This document shows positions 43,468 through 52,516 of a stretch of 64,000 nucleotides of DNA, piece after piece (positions within the stretch are counted from its first letter, which is position 1; each line of letters begins with the position of its first letter). The position numbers and the translations under genes are program-made. Under the pieces are notes generated by a model. That model was not told the DNA's origin. It saw only the letters and a program-made list of their open reading frames with translations, and made no database searches. The stretch is from NVTR01 sp036479015 (GTDB lineage: Bacteria > Pseudomonadota > Alphaproteobacteria > Rhodobacterales > Rhodobacteraceae). Location of the stretch: positions 74,175 to 138,174 of the forward strand of contig JAZGFB010000018.1 of the NCBI GenBank assembly GCA_036479015.1, given 5' to 3'.

Positions 43468-44529
43468 CTAGCCCGCAATCACCACGGCTGCGTCAGTGTT
43501 TACAGCCAGATTAACCCGTGACCCCGCATCAAACCATTTTGCCCCTGCGCGGTGGCTTTCATCCACCACCATTTCTATACCGGCGGCATCGATCAGATAC
43601 CGCATCTGGCTGCCCAGAAACTCTCGGTGTTTGATGGTGCCGCTGATGGTGCGCGGGCCATTCTTGGCTTCAATAGATATGTTTTGCGGGCGCAGGACGA
43701 TAGAACCAGAACCGGTTTCAGCAGATCCGATGGCCAGAATGTCACCGGTTTGGGTTGTGAAAATAAAACCTTCAGCAGTTTTCGTGACATCGCCTTTCAA
43801 AATGTTGGCAGTGCCAAGGAAATCGGCCACAAACAAATTGGCGGGTGTGTCATACAATTCCTGCGGTGAGCCGATTTGCTGGATCACGCCGCCATCAAGC
43901 ACTGCCATGCGGTCAGAGGTTGTGTTGGCTTCTTCCTGATCGTGGGTCACAAAAATTGTGGTCAGTCCCAGCTTGCGTTGCAGCGCCAGCAATTCGCGGC
44001 GCATTTCAACCCGAAGAGATGCATCAAGGTTTGAAAGTGGTTCGTCCAGCAGCAAAATCTTGGGTTCAACCACGACCGTGCGGGCCAGTGCGATACGTTG
44101 TTGTTGACCGCCTGATAATTGGTTGGGCATCCGCTCCGCCAGATGGGCAAGGCCGACAAGTTCCAGTGCCGCATCAACTTTGGAGCGGATCACCGCCTTG
44201 TTTTCTCGACGTTCTTGCAGGCCAAAACCGACATTGTCACGCACCGACATATGTGGCCACAGCGCATAAGACTGGAAAACCATGCCGACATTACGCTTCC
44301 ATGGTTGCAGGTCCAGCACATCTTTGCCGCCAATTTCGATGCTGCCTGAGGGACGCGGCCCAAACCCTGCAATGGCGCGTAACAGGGTGGATTTCCCGGA
44401 ACCAGACGGCCCTAGGAAAGCAAAGAACTCACCGGGTTTTATGCTTAGGTTCACACCGCTCAAAACTTCAGTATCCCCAAAGGAAAGATGCAGATTGTCG
44501 ATTTCTATGCCCTGTTTTTCAGTGGTCAT
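43468..44529 (-). CDS. ABC transporter ATP-binding protein (AfuC/FbpC-like)
   Basis: A 353-residue ATPase driving the importer encoded upstream. Walker A GPSGSGKST (about 41-49), signature LSGGQQQRIALAR, Walker B ILLLDEPLSN and the switch His are intact; the C-terminal third is a TOBE-type regulatory domain. AGGGAG precedes ATG 44529. It is the third gene of the binding protein-permease-ATPase operon. The sequence group is usually named ferric-iron transporter; given the regulators and the binding protein, uptake of a phosphorylated compound is at least as likely. Confidence 0.9.
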   Translation of the reverse strand: MTTEKQGIEIDNLHLSFGDTEVLSGVNLSIKPGEFFAFLGPSGSGKSTLLRAIAGFGPRPSGSIEIGGKDVLDLQPWKRNVGMVFQSYALWPHMSVRDNVGFGLQERRENKAVIRSKVDAALELVGLAHLAERMPNQLSGGQQQRIALARTVVVEPKILLLDEPLSNLDASLRVEMRRELLALQRKLGLTTIFVTHDQEEANTTSDRMAVLDGGVIQQIGSPQELYDTPANLFVADFLGTANILKGDVTKTAEGFIFTTQTGDILAIGSAETGSGSIVLRPQNISIEAKNGPRTISGTIKHREFLGSQMRYLIDAAGIEMVVDESHRAGAKWFDAGSRVNLAVNTDAAVVIAG

Positions 44530-44548
44530 CGTAGTCTCCCTAGAGATG

Positions 44549-46279
44549 TTATTGCGTGTCGCCGGTTGATCTGAGTTTTTTGTCACGCTCGATAATCAAC
44601 TGAGACATAATCATGCCAATCGCCACCAAAATTACCGCAACAATACCAAGCGCCGCCCCGGCACCGCGCCCCGACGGGGTTTGCATGAATAGGTAAATAC
44701 CATAGGCCAACGGCGCGTCAGAATTAGAGCTTACCAGCATGATAGTGGCGGACAGTTCCACCGCGGCGGTGGCAAAGCTGGTGACAAAACCGGCCAGAAT
44801 ACCGGCTGACATCAGCGGAATAACAACCCGCTTGATAGTGCGGAATTTATTGGCGCCAAGGCTTTCGGCAGCCTCTTCCAAGGCACTACTAACCTGTTGG
44901 AGTGCTGCTGTGCAGGCCCGCAAAGCATAGGGTAAACGCCGGATCATCAGCGCAAGCGCAATGATCACCCACCAGCTTGCCATAGGCTCGTTTGAGAAAG
45001 GTATATTGACGCCGTGGAACATCCGCAGATAGCCAATACCAAGCACAACCCCCGGCACCGCCAATGCGGCCGTGGCCAAATAATCCAGCGCGTTGCGGCC
45101 AAAGATATTTGTGCGCAGCACGATATAGGCAATCATAGTGCCGATAATCACATCCGCCGTGGCCGCCAGGCCTGCGTAAAGCAACGTGTTGGTAATATAG
45201 TCCTTGGACCCATCCCACATCGTTACATAATTGGCAAAAGTATAAGCATCCGGCAGTGGCGCATAGGACCAGATTGTGCCGAATGACAGCAGCAGCAGGC
45301 CGATATGCGGTGACAACACAAGCAATAGAATGAACCCGACAGCCGCATATGCGAGGGCCTTTTCCGAGAAAAGCAGATCGCGCTTGGACATGCCGCCACC
45401 GCCCTTTTGCACGGTTGCGTAATCTTTACCGTGCATGAACAGGAATGAGGCCCAAAGAGAGAAAATTGAGAACACCACAAGAATACAGGAAATCACATAA
45501 CCCATTGGGTCGCTGATCCCGATCGAGGATATTCGCAGGAAGGCTTGCGGGGCCAGCATGTTGTTGACGTTCAGCAGCAGCGGCGTGCCAAGGTCGTCAA
45601 AAACCTTGATGAACACCAGCGCCGCACCGGCAATATAACCGGGCATCGCCAGCGGAAACACAATACGCCGAAACAGGCGCATGCCTGATGAGCCAAGGTT
45701 TTGCGCGGCCTCTTCCATCGAGCGGTCAATATTGCGCAACGAGGCCGATAGATTTATCAGAATAAACGGGAAATAATGGATCGATTGCACCAGAATAACG
45801 CCGTTCAGCCCCTCCATAAACGGGATCGAGACACCAAAATTATCGCGCAGCAACAGATTGACGCTGCCATTACGACCAAAAATCAACTGCATCGCAACAG
45901 CACCAACAAAGGGCGGCATGATCAGGGGAATAAAGCCAAGGCTTTGAATGATGATCGAGCCACGAAAGTTAAAGCGCGTGGTAATATATGCCAGCGGCAT
46001 GGCGATAACGGTGGCCATGATCACCGACACAGAGGAGACATAAAACGAGTTCCAGAAGCTTTCGCGAAATAGCGATGTCCGGAAGAAATCGACAAAGTTT
46101 TGTAGCGTCAACGCCCCAGTGGCGGGGTCTTGAAAGGCGACAAAAATTACAATCGCAACCGGAACAATCAAAAGCCCGATCAGCATCAGGGCGATCAGTA
46201 TGGCCACCAGTTTTATGCCACTGACTTTTGGAACTAAAAATCTGGGCAGGCGCTCGGCAAGGGCTTGGTTGGTCGACAT
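44549..46279 (-). CDS. ABC transporter permease, two fused membrane domains
   Basis: A 576-residue inner-membrane permease of the AfuB/FbpB type. Two homologous halves, each about six helices, each with the EAA loop: EEAAQNLGSSGMRLFRRIVFPLAMPG (first half) and EEAAESLGANKFRTIKRVVIPLMSAG (second half). Start ATG 46279 (MSTNQALAER) has GGAG about 11 bases upstream. 19 bases separate it from the ATPase gene and 86 from the binding-protein gene. Confidence 0.92.
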   Translation of the reverse strand: MSTNQALAERLPRFLVPKVSGIKLVAILIALMLIGLLIVPVAIVIFVAFQDPATGALTLQNFVDFFRTSLFRESFWNSFYVSSVSVIMATVIAMPLAYITTRFNFRGSIIIQSLGFIPLIMPPFVGAVAMQLIFGRNGSVNLLLRDNFGVSIPFMEGLNGVILVQSIHYFPFILINLSASLRNIDRSMEEAAQNLGSSGMRLFRRIVFPLAMPGYIAGAALVFIKVFDDLGTPLLLNVNNMLAPQAFLRISSIGISDPMGYVISCILVVFSIFSLWASFLFMHGKDYATVQKGGGGMSKRDLLFSEKALAYAAVGFILLLVLSPHIGLLLLSFGTIWSYAPLPDAYTFANYVTMWDGSKDYITNTLLYAGLAATADVIIGTMIAYIVLRTNIFGRNALDYLATAALAVPGVVLGIGYLRMFHGVNIPFSNEPMASWWVIIALALMIRRLPYALRACTAALQQVSSALEEAAESLGANKFRTIKRVVIPLMSAGILAGFVTSFATAAVELSATIMLVSSNSDAPLAYGIYLFMQTPSGRGAGAALGIVAVILVAIGMIMSQLIIERDKKLRSTGDTQ

Positions 46280-46365
46280 GGGGCTGGCTCCGGTGAAGGG
46301 CAATGGCAAGGCAAAGCAAAGGTAGGGGTGTCCGGCCCCTGTTGTTCAGGGGCCGGACAGGGCAA

Positions 46366-47694
46366 TTACATCGCAGAGGCCTGCTCGGCCAGTTCACGGG
46401 CACGGCCATAGTTTGCTACAACCATCGCATCCCATTCCTGCTCGATCTCCGCCTGACGCGGGCCAACTTCATCAGTTGCCTTTTTGCGTTTCTTGGTAAA
46501 GATACCCGCAAAATCCGCATCAAGGCTGGTGGCCTCGGCTATCGGGCTTGCCTCGATCAAAGCACGTGCTTCAGCGATCAGCGCCATAGCTTCGGCATTG
46601 CTGCCATCCGCGTGTTTGGCTTCGGCGTCCTGAATGGCACCCACAGCAGCGCGCAGATCGTCAAGGCGGTAGGTGATCATCACGTCAAACATGGCGTTAA
46701 CCAGATTATACCGCGCACCGGACTTTGCGACATCAAAGCTGACCGCAGCACCGATTGAGCTATCCATAAACGGGTTTGGAAAGCCTTCAGGCGCGTTGTC
46801 ATATGTTGCCGGATTGATCGGCAGACGCATGATTGCAGGGTCAAGCAGTACTTCCTGACCGGCTGGTGTCAGCAGATATTCAATGAAGGCAACCGCCGCA
46901 TCAGAATTTGGTGCATCTTTGACAACCGCAATATTGGCCGGGACCAGTGCTGTTGTCGTCGGATAGGCAAAATCAACCGGAAAGCCAGAGGCTTTGGACG
47001 AGAAGCCAAAGAAATCGATGACAATGCCCAGGCCAAAGTTTCCGGTGTTAACGCCGTCCGGCACACCAAATGAGCGCTCGGTCACGGTGGCAAAGTTGCC
47101 TGCAATCCATTTCCATTCCGCCCAGCCAGCATCCCAGCCTTCGCCCTGCAACAGGGTTTCAACGGTCAGGTGGGTGGTGCCGGAACGCGACGGCGCAGAC
47201 ATGCCGACATGACCGTGGTATTCGGTGTTTTTCAGGTCAGCCCATTCGCGTGCCGGCTCCAGATCATTGGCCGCAAGGTAACGCTCGTTCCACATGATGC
47301 CATAACCCGCAGCTGCAAAACCGTAATAGTAGCCGTCCGGATCATTCAACGGATAAGAGCCGATGATGTCAGGAATGCCTTCGGAAGTGACCGCAACAGT
47401 CGCCAGCAGACCATCGTTTTTCAGAACTTCAAACGCATCCGGCGCGGAAGCCCAAAAAACATCAGCCGTGTTTTGGCCGGCAATTTCCTGAATGTATTTC
47501 ACCCCCGCCGACGTTTTCTTGTTTAGGATTTCAAGGTCATATCCCGGGTTTGCCGCCTCAAAAGCTGCTTCAATCGGGGTTGTCATACTGTCGGGGAATG
47601 ACGTGATAACAACGATGGTTTCCTGTGCATTAGCAGCACCTGCTGCCGCAATAAAAGAAATTGCAGCCGCAGAGCCGCGCAAATAATTCTTCAT
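46366..47694 (-). CDS. ABC transporter substrate-binding protein (AfuA-like)
   Basis: A 442-residue periplasmic binding protein with a signal peptide of about 23 residues (cleavage after ANA). The two-lobed domain includes ADVFWASAPDAFEVL, GHVGMSAPSRSGTTH and ERSFGVPDGVNTGNFGLGIVIDFFGF. These segments are shared almost word for word with the periplasmic protein of the regulatory operon (51060-52352). Family II Fe-type proteins have Tyr ligands in an expected patch; AfuA of Actinobacillus was later shown to bind sugar phosphates. The Ser-Arg-Ser-Gly-Thr-Thr-His patch is a good oxyanion site. Probable promoter 47739-47767, operators 47802-47840. Confidence 0.88.
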   Translation of the reverse strand: MKNYLRGSAAAISFIAAAGAANAQETIVVITSFPDSMTTPIEAAFEAANPGYDLEILNKKTSAGVKYIQEIAGQNTADVFWASAPDAFEVLKNDGLLATVAVTSEGIPDIIGSYPLNDPDGYYYGFAAAGYGIMWNERYLAANDLEPAREWADLKNTEYHGHVGMSAPSRSGTTHLTVETLLQGEGWDAGWAEWKWIAGNFATVTERSFGVPDGVNTGNFGLGIVIDFFGFSSKASGFPVDFAYPTTTALVPANIAVVKDAPNSDAAVAFIEYLLTPAGQEVLLDPAIMRLPINPATYDNAPEGFPNPFMDSSIGAAVSFDVAKSGARYNLVNAMFDVMITYRLDDLRAAVGAIQDAEAKHADGSNAEAMALIAEARALIEASPIAEATSLDADFAGIFTKKRKKATDEVGPRQAEIEQEWDAMVVANYGRARELAEQASAM

Positions 47695-47738
47695 GTTTTT
47701 CTCCCAGTTTCAGGCGATTTCACTCCGCCAGTGAAAGA

Positions 47739-47767
47739 TGGATAGGGTGGAATTTTAGACAGTGCAA
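47739..47767 (-). promoter_or_regulatory. probable sigma70 promoter of the ABC importer
   Basis: On the minus strand TTGCAC (47762-47767), a 17-base spacer, and TATCCA (47739-47744). The start would be near 47732. The two inverted repeats then sit at about -78 and -101, an activator-like position. No -24/-12 sigma54 pattern was seen. Confidence 0.4.
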
Positions 47768-47801
47768 AAAATTGGGAAACCCACCGCGAACCGGGCGGAT
47801 T

Positions 47802-47817
47802 GGGTTATAATTGACCC
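47802..47817. promoter_or_regulatory. inverted repeat, proposed operator 1 of the transporter
   Basis: GGGTTA-TAAT-TGACCC. Same form as the repeat in front of the regulatory operon (52428-52443). Proposed binding site for the response regulator encoded next to it. Confidence 0.6.
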
Positions 47818-47824
47818 GATAAAT

Positions 47825-47840
47825 TGGACATTATTGACCC
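47825..47840. promoter_or_regulatory. degenerate second operator half-copy
   Basis: TGGACA-TTAT-TGACCC, left arm imperfect; centre 23 bases (about two turns) from operator 1. It overlaps the last codons of the response-regulator gene. Confidence 0.4.
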
Positions 47841-49099
47841 TTTTCCAAAAGGCCAACCGCCCGCATCCGCAGATAAAACCGTTTGCGTGGAATTTTCAGG
47901 TTGGCCGCAGCTTCACCTTTTTGCCCGCCCGATTGCACCAGCGCTGCCTGCAAAAGCTCTCGCTCAAAATCGCGCATGGCGTCATCATAGGGTTTGCTTG
48001 TGGCGGCCTCTGCCATTCCTGCAGGGGTGAATTGGACCTTCAGACCGATGACCAAACGTTCGGCCATGTTCCTTAGTTCACGCACATTCCCCGGCCAATG
48101 GTGGGTTTTGAATGGCCGCAGGTCATCCGCCGTTACGTCAGGCAGTTTTCGCTGGAACCGGCTTGCAGCCTCTCGAACGAAAAATTCCAGCAATACAAAA
48201 ACATCATTGCCGCGTTCGCGCAGCGGCGGCAGCAATATTTCGGCGACATTCAAACGGTAATAAAGGTCGGGCCTAAGCCGCTCTGCTGCGGTTGCTTGGC
48301 TCTCTGATGTTGCGGCAATGATCCGTGGCATATTCCCGGCATGGATCATCTCTACAAACCTCATTTGCAGTGACGCTGGCAGTTCGGTCACGCCGTCCAA
48401 AAACAATGTGCCACTCTTTGCACGGATGATTGCGCCTGGGCTATTTTCATCAACTAAGCACATTTTGTGGTCAAAGTTTTCGGGGGTTAAGTCTGAGCAG
48501 CTCACCACAACAAACTCACCTTTTGCAATGGATTGGTCATGCAAGCACCGCGCAGCCAGTTCCTTGCCGGTGCCGCTTTCGCCATAAATCAGCACATTAA
48601 CCGCCAGCGGCGCGACATTTACAATTTCGCTTCGGCATTGGCGCATAACCTTGGATCGCCCAAGCAATCGGGCGCGAATATCACCGCCTTTGGCCATCCG
48701 GCTGCGCAGCCGTTTGTTCTCAAGCTGGAGCTGGCGCAACTTTAGGGCGCGCCGCAGCACCGAGATTAGAAATTCCGGCGCGGCTGGCTTTTCCACATAG
48801 TCAAACGCCCCAAGCTTCATGGCTTTGATTGCCGAAGAAATTTCACCATGTCCGGTAATCATCACCACCGGAATGTCGCTGCTAAGTTTTTCCACTTCTC
48901 CCAGCAGGTCAAACCCGGTCATGCCCGGCATGCGAATATCCGAAATGATAACGCCCTCCCACTCGGGGTCCAGCTCATCCAACATTTCGCCACCACTGGA
49001 AAACGCCTGCGCGGCAATTTTTTCCATCTCGAATGTTTCCATCATCGCTTCGCGCAAATCGGCATCATCATCGACAAGATAAACTTGTGGCGTTGTCAT
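47831..49099 (-). CDS. NtrC-family response regulator (PgtA-like), GAFTGA motif absent
   Basis: A 422-residue regulator: receiver domain 1-120 with Asp54 (IISDIRMPGM) and Lys in VEKPAAP; AAA+ domain about 142-345 with Walker A GESGTGKE; C-terminal Fis-type helix-turn-helix (GGQKGEAAANLKIPRKRFYLR). The loop that contacts sigma54 (GAFTGA) is missing: after HKMCLVDENSPG comes AIIRAKSGTLFLD directly. It is therefore unlikely to be a standard sigma54 activator, and may act at sigma70 promoters. It overlaps the kinase gene by 4 bases. Length and order match Salmonella PgtA. Confidence 0.88.
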   Translation of the reverse strand: MTTPQVYLVDDDADLREAMMETFEMEKIAAQAFSSGGEMLDELDPEWEGVIISDIRMPGMTGFDLLGEVEKLSSDIPVVMITGHGEISSAIKAMKLGAFDYVEKPAAPEFLISVLRRALKLRQLQLENKRLRSRMAKGGDIRARLLGRSKVMRQCRSEIVNVAPLAVNVLIYGESGTGKELAARCLHDQSIAKGEFVVVSCSDLTPENFDHKMCLVDENSPGAIIRAKSGTLFLDGVTELPASLQMRFVEMIHAGNMPRIIAATSESQATAAERLRPDLYYRLNVAEILLPPLRERGNDVFVLLEFFVREAASRFQRKLPDVTADDLRPFKTHHWPGNVRELRNMAERLVIGLKVQFTPAGMAEAATSKPYDDAMRDFERELLQAALVQSGGQKGEAAANLKIPRKRFYLRMRAVGLLEKGQ

Positions 49100-51063
49100 T
49101 CCTGATTTCCTTCAACCAAAGTAAATATTGCCCGCATCCCAGAAGGTTGGTGAGGCGTCAGGCGCAAATCACCGCCCATATCTTTGGCAATGTTATAAGA
49201 GATTGACAGCCCAAGCCCGAGCCCTTCACCAATGTCTTTGGTTGTAACAAACGGGTCAATTGCCTCATCAGGGGTTAAGCCGACCAAACCAATGCCAGTA
49301 TCTGCAATATTCAAAATAACAAAACCGTTGCTGTGTTTCGCACTGATACTGATTTCGCCGGCCTCACCGGTTTCATTGATAGCGTCCACCGCATTGCTCA
49401 GAATATTAACCAATACCTGCTCGATCAGAATCTGATCACCCAGGACCGTTGCAAGGTTACAGTTTTCGGCGATGGTCAGGGTGATTTCGGGTTGATCGAT
49501 CTTGCCTCGCAAAATCGCAACGGCATTGGCAAGCAGCGGGCCAAGCGACAGCGATTCACGTTTATATTCGGAACGGCGGGCAAAGCGTTTTAGATGTTTG
49601 ATCGTGTTGGTCATCCGCTCCACAAGTCCGGATATCCGCTCTATCTGGCGAACGATCTTATCTTGTTCGCCGGACTTTTCGGCGGCTGACAACAGGTGCA
49701 AGCGTTGCTGGATCGCCGCCAGGGGTTGGTTAAGTTCATGGGAAATGCCCGCCGAAAGGTTGCCAAGGGCTGCCATTTTTCCGGCCTGAACAAGCTCGGC
49801 TTGTGTCTGGTGCAATTGCTCGATGGCCTGCTCACGTGCGTCAATAGAATGCTGAAAAGCCAACACTGCCGCCGCCATATGGCCGATCTCATCGTCGCCG
49901 CCTGCCGGTAATTTGGCCGGCGCGGCACCGCGCGCAATTTCCTGCATGGCGGTGGTGATCTCATGCATGGGCCGGATTACCCCGCGGCGGATATAGCCAA
50001 AAAGAACCACAGCACCCGCAAGTCCTGACATTATGGTCAGCCCAACCAGCCACCACATTGCCACTGCTGCACGCCTTGCCGACAGCTGAATGGCATTGGC
50101 AACTGCAACACGTTGTACGCGGCTGGTTTCCGACAGGTTGGTTTGCAACTGTGCGAATTGCATCTGCAAGTGGTCAAGGTCGTCAAGCAGAGAGATCTGA
50201 TTTGCAAGCCACGCGTCGCGCTGAACCAGAATGCCCAGGTCATTATTTGCCAGATCGTTTAGCAATGCCGCAGATTGGCGAAGCGTAAGGTATTCGGTTT
50301 TGTCAGGCAGGCGCGCCAGATCAGCATTCAGCCGAGACAGTGAATCAGCTGTCAGGCTGACATATTGCGCCAATTGTGATGGCGCGCTGGCCACCGTGCT
50401 TTGCAGCAAAAGCGTTGTGGTGGTTGAAGCCTCAGTACCAATACGAAAAATAAGATCGCGCGCCGCACGTTCTGCCGTTATTTGCCGCGACAGACGCACC
50501 CTGAAACTCGGGTCGCCACTGCGCGCCAGGCTTTCAGTGGCGACCTCGACATTAAAGGAAAAATCGCCCAGGACCGGATCAATCTCGTCCTGAATATCAA
50601 CATTCAACCAGCGCAGTTGTTCAACCAGCGCTTCGGTGGCCGCCTGCAAGCCATGGCGCTTTTCCAGTCCGGTCAGAATTTCCGCCAGCCGTATTTTAAT
50701 ATCGTTCTGGAGCAGGGTATTCTCTGGACCGGCTTCGGTCAGAAACGGGCTTTGTAAAATACGGCTCAACTCATCGGTCGTAACGCTTAGCCGCGCCCTC
50801 AGATCACTGTTTTCTGATGGGTCAGCGCTGACAATCGCAGTGGCAAGTGCGGCCAGTTCGGCGGCACCTTCGGCCAGCTCGCTTGACAGTGCCAATTGTG
50901 GAATATGGGCCTGCGTCAAGGCATTGTAATCTTGCCTCGTTTGCCAGAAAAAGAATATCGAAACCGCCAATACCATCCAGACAATCGCTACAATGCTGCC
51001 GATCATCAGCATCAGCTGGCCCCAGATTGTGGGCGTAATGCGTTTGAAACCGATCAGGTTCAC
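49096..51063 (-). CDS. sensor histidine kinase (PgtB-like)
   Basis: A 655-residue inner-membrane kinase. TM1 about 14-41, a large helical periplasmic domain about 42-330, TM2 about 335-358, HAMP about 359-412, dimerisation/phosphoacceptor His442 in GISHELNQPLAAIQ, and ATPase N box, G1 (DTGIGL) and G2 (GLGLGLSISYNI) motifs at the end. It overlaps the regulator gene (4 bases) and the periplasmic protein gene (4 bases), so the three are co-translated. Length is close to PgtB of Salmonella, which senses phosphoglycerates with PgtC. Confidence 0.9.
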   Translation of the reverse strand: MNLIGFKRITPTIWGQLMLMIGSIVAIVWMVLAVSIFFFWQTRQDYNALTQAHIPQLALSSELAEGAAELAALATAIVSADPSENSDLRARLSVTTDELSRILQSPFLTEAGPENTLLQNDIKIRLAEILTGLEKRHGLQAATEALVEQLRWLNVDIQDEIDPVLGDFSFNVEVATESLARSGDPSFRVRLSRQITAERAARDLIFRIGTEASTTTTLLLQSTVASAPSQLAQYVSLTADSLSRLNADLARLPDKTEYLTLRQSAALLNDLANNDLGILVQRDAWLANQISLLDDLDHLQMQFAQLQTNLSETSRVQRVAVANAIQLSARRAAVAMWWLVGLTIMSGLAGAVVLFGYIRRGVIRPMHEITTAMQEIARGAAPAKLPAGGDDEIGHMAAAVLAFQHSIDAREQAIEQLHQTQAELVQAGKMAALGNLSAGISHELNQPLAAIQQRLHLLSAAEKSGEQDKIVRQIERISGLVERMTNTIKHLKRFARRSEYKRESLSLGPLLANAVAILRGKIDQPEITLTIAENCNLATVLGDQILIEQVLVNILSNAVDAINETGEAGEISISAKHSNGFVILNIADTGIGLVGLTPDEAIDPFVTTKDIGEGLGLGLSISYNIAKDMGGDLRLTPHQPSGMRAIFTLVEGNQE

Positions 51064-52352
51064 CGGGTTGCCATTTCAAGCTGGTCCAACAGTGCGTCCG
51101 CTTCTGATAATATAGCCTCGTTTAAGCTGCGCCATGTCAATAATACCGCCTCTTGCGATGGATTATTCGTCGTCAGATTTGTTACCCGGAACGGTGTTTC
51201 ATTCAATTCGTACTGCATGCTTTCAGCCTCGGACACTGGCATCAACACCAGTAATTGGCGCAGTTTCGAAATGCGTGCCGGATCAGTGGTTAAGGGTAAT
51301 GCATACAGGCGCTGCCACAACGCGCGACGCTGCGACAGGGTTGCGGTGACAAACACGTCAAACAATGCATTTACAGTCCAGTACCGCTGCTGCGCGGTGC
51401 GCGAATTATACTGCATCCATGTCAGGCGCAACGCGTCCTGCATTTCTTGCGGAATCTGATCAGCCGCCTCGGCCCGTATGGCAGGATTGGCCGGAATGCG
51501 GCGCATTTGGGGGTCTAGCAAAAGCCTTTGACCTTCTTGCGACAGAACATAGGTGACAAACTCGCATGCTGCCTTAACATTGGCGCTTGTGTTCAAGATG
51601 CCAATTTTCGCCGACGTTACCATGACCGGGCGACCATAGCGAAATTGCAATTCTGGGCTGTTACTTTGCGCCAGAAAATCAATGCTCAACCCCACAGCAA
51701 ACCGCCGGTTCAAAACACCGTCAGGTACGCCAAAACTGCGCGATGTCAGGGTTGATAGATTGCCGGAAAGTTCCAGAAGATAGCGCCATCCGTCCGTCCA
51801 GCCACGCACCTGAAGAAACCGCTCAACCAGCATATGGGTTGTGCCGGAACGTGATGGGCGTGCCATGCCGATCTGACCGCGATATTCCGGCTTTAGCAGG
51901 TCGTCCCAATCCACTGGAAACCGGAGCTGGCTGTCTGAGCGAAGTGACCAACCCAGACCGGATAGCGCAAAAATACTGAAATTCTGATCACCCGTACCGG
52001 CGCAGGGTGCGTCAACCAAAAATGCGTTATACCGGTCCAGCAGGTCAAACGCTTCGGGAGAGGAAGCCCAGAAAATGTCAAACCTACGCGGATTCCCCCG
52101 CAAAACCTCTTCAATCGCGGCATTGGTATTTTTGTTAAGCACAATGATCCGGGTGTCCGGAAAAAGTATTTCAAACTGCGCCTTGAAAGGGTCAAATACC
52201 TGCCCCGACATAGATGTAAGAATGCGCAGCTCGCCTGCTTTCAGGGGTGTCGCACTGGCCATGAAAACGAGGGCCAAAAATGCCCGAAACAGAGGTCGCA
52301 GCCAACAGTGCCGGCGCATGAATTCTGACGCTCGTGATGTCATTTGGTACAT
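51060..52352 (-). CDS. periplasmic regulatory binding protein (PgtC-like), paralogue of the transporter's binding protein
   Basis: About 430 residues with an N-terminal signal segment (arginines, LFRAFLALVFMASATPLKA). The binding-protein fold shows FDIFWASSPEAFDLLD, GQIGMARPSRSGTTH and SRSFGVPDGVLNRRFAVGLSIDFL, the same motifs as the SBP at 46366. I infer that it presents the ligand to the PgtB-like kinase. AGTAGG lies just before ATG 52352; Met codons at 52367, 52343 and 52319 are alternatives. First gene of the regulatory operon. The ligand is not known. Confidence 0.83.
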   Translation of the reverse strand: MYQMTSRASEFMRRHCWLRPLFRAFLALVFMASATPLKAGELRILTSMSGQVFDPFKAQFEILFPDTRIIVLNKNTNAAIEEVLRGNPRRFDIFWASSPEAFDLLDRYNAFLVDAPCAGTGDQNFSIFALSGLGWSLRSDSQLRFPVDWDDLLKPEYRGQIGMARPSRSGTTHMLVERFLQVRGWTDGWRYLLELSGNLSTLTSRSFGVPDGVLNRRFAVGLSIDFLAQSNSPELQFRYGRPVMVTSAKIGILNTSANVKAACEFVTYVLSQEGQRLLLDPQMRRIPANPAIRAEAADQIPQEMQDALRLTWMQYNSRTAQQRYWTVNALFDVFVTATLSQRRALWQRLYALPLTTDPARISKLRQLLVLMPVSEAESMQYELNETPFRVTNLTTNNPSQEAVLLTWRSLNEAILSEADALLDQLEMATR

Positions 52353-52427
52353 TTGCCTACTCTGCATAGGTTAAATTCGACCCACAGTAAGGCAATAGCA
52401 ACGTGTTTTGCACATTGGTAAGCGTTC

Positions 52428-52443
52428 GGGTCATTGTTGACCC
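52428..52443. promoter_or_regulatory. inverted repeat, proposed operator of the regulatory operon
   Basis: GGGTCA-TTGT-TGACCC, a perfect palindrome, 76 bases before the PgtC-like start. It matches operator 1 at 47802 in 11 of 12 arm bases, suggesting autoregulation and shared control of the transporter. Confidence 0.65.
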
Positions 52444-52516
52444 AAATCAATGCCGCATTTCAGCTGGAAGAACATCGCCTTCCACAATCTGGTGCGAACG
52501 GGGCGAGCAGCAAAAA

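Noticed and set aside
43468..47694. Assigning the ABC importer as a ferric-iron transporter
   Set aside because: The family label often says iron, but the paralogous sensor protein, Pgt-like regulators and absence of a Fur-type site favour a phosphorylated organic substrate; left open.
52353..52430. Possible sigma54 -24/-12 promoter before the PgtC-like gene
   Set aside because: The nearest match (TGTGCA...TTGCT) has the wrong spacing by two bases, and the regulator lacks GAFTGA.
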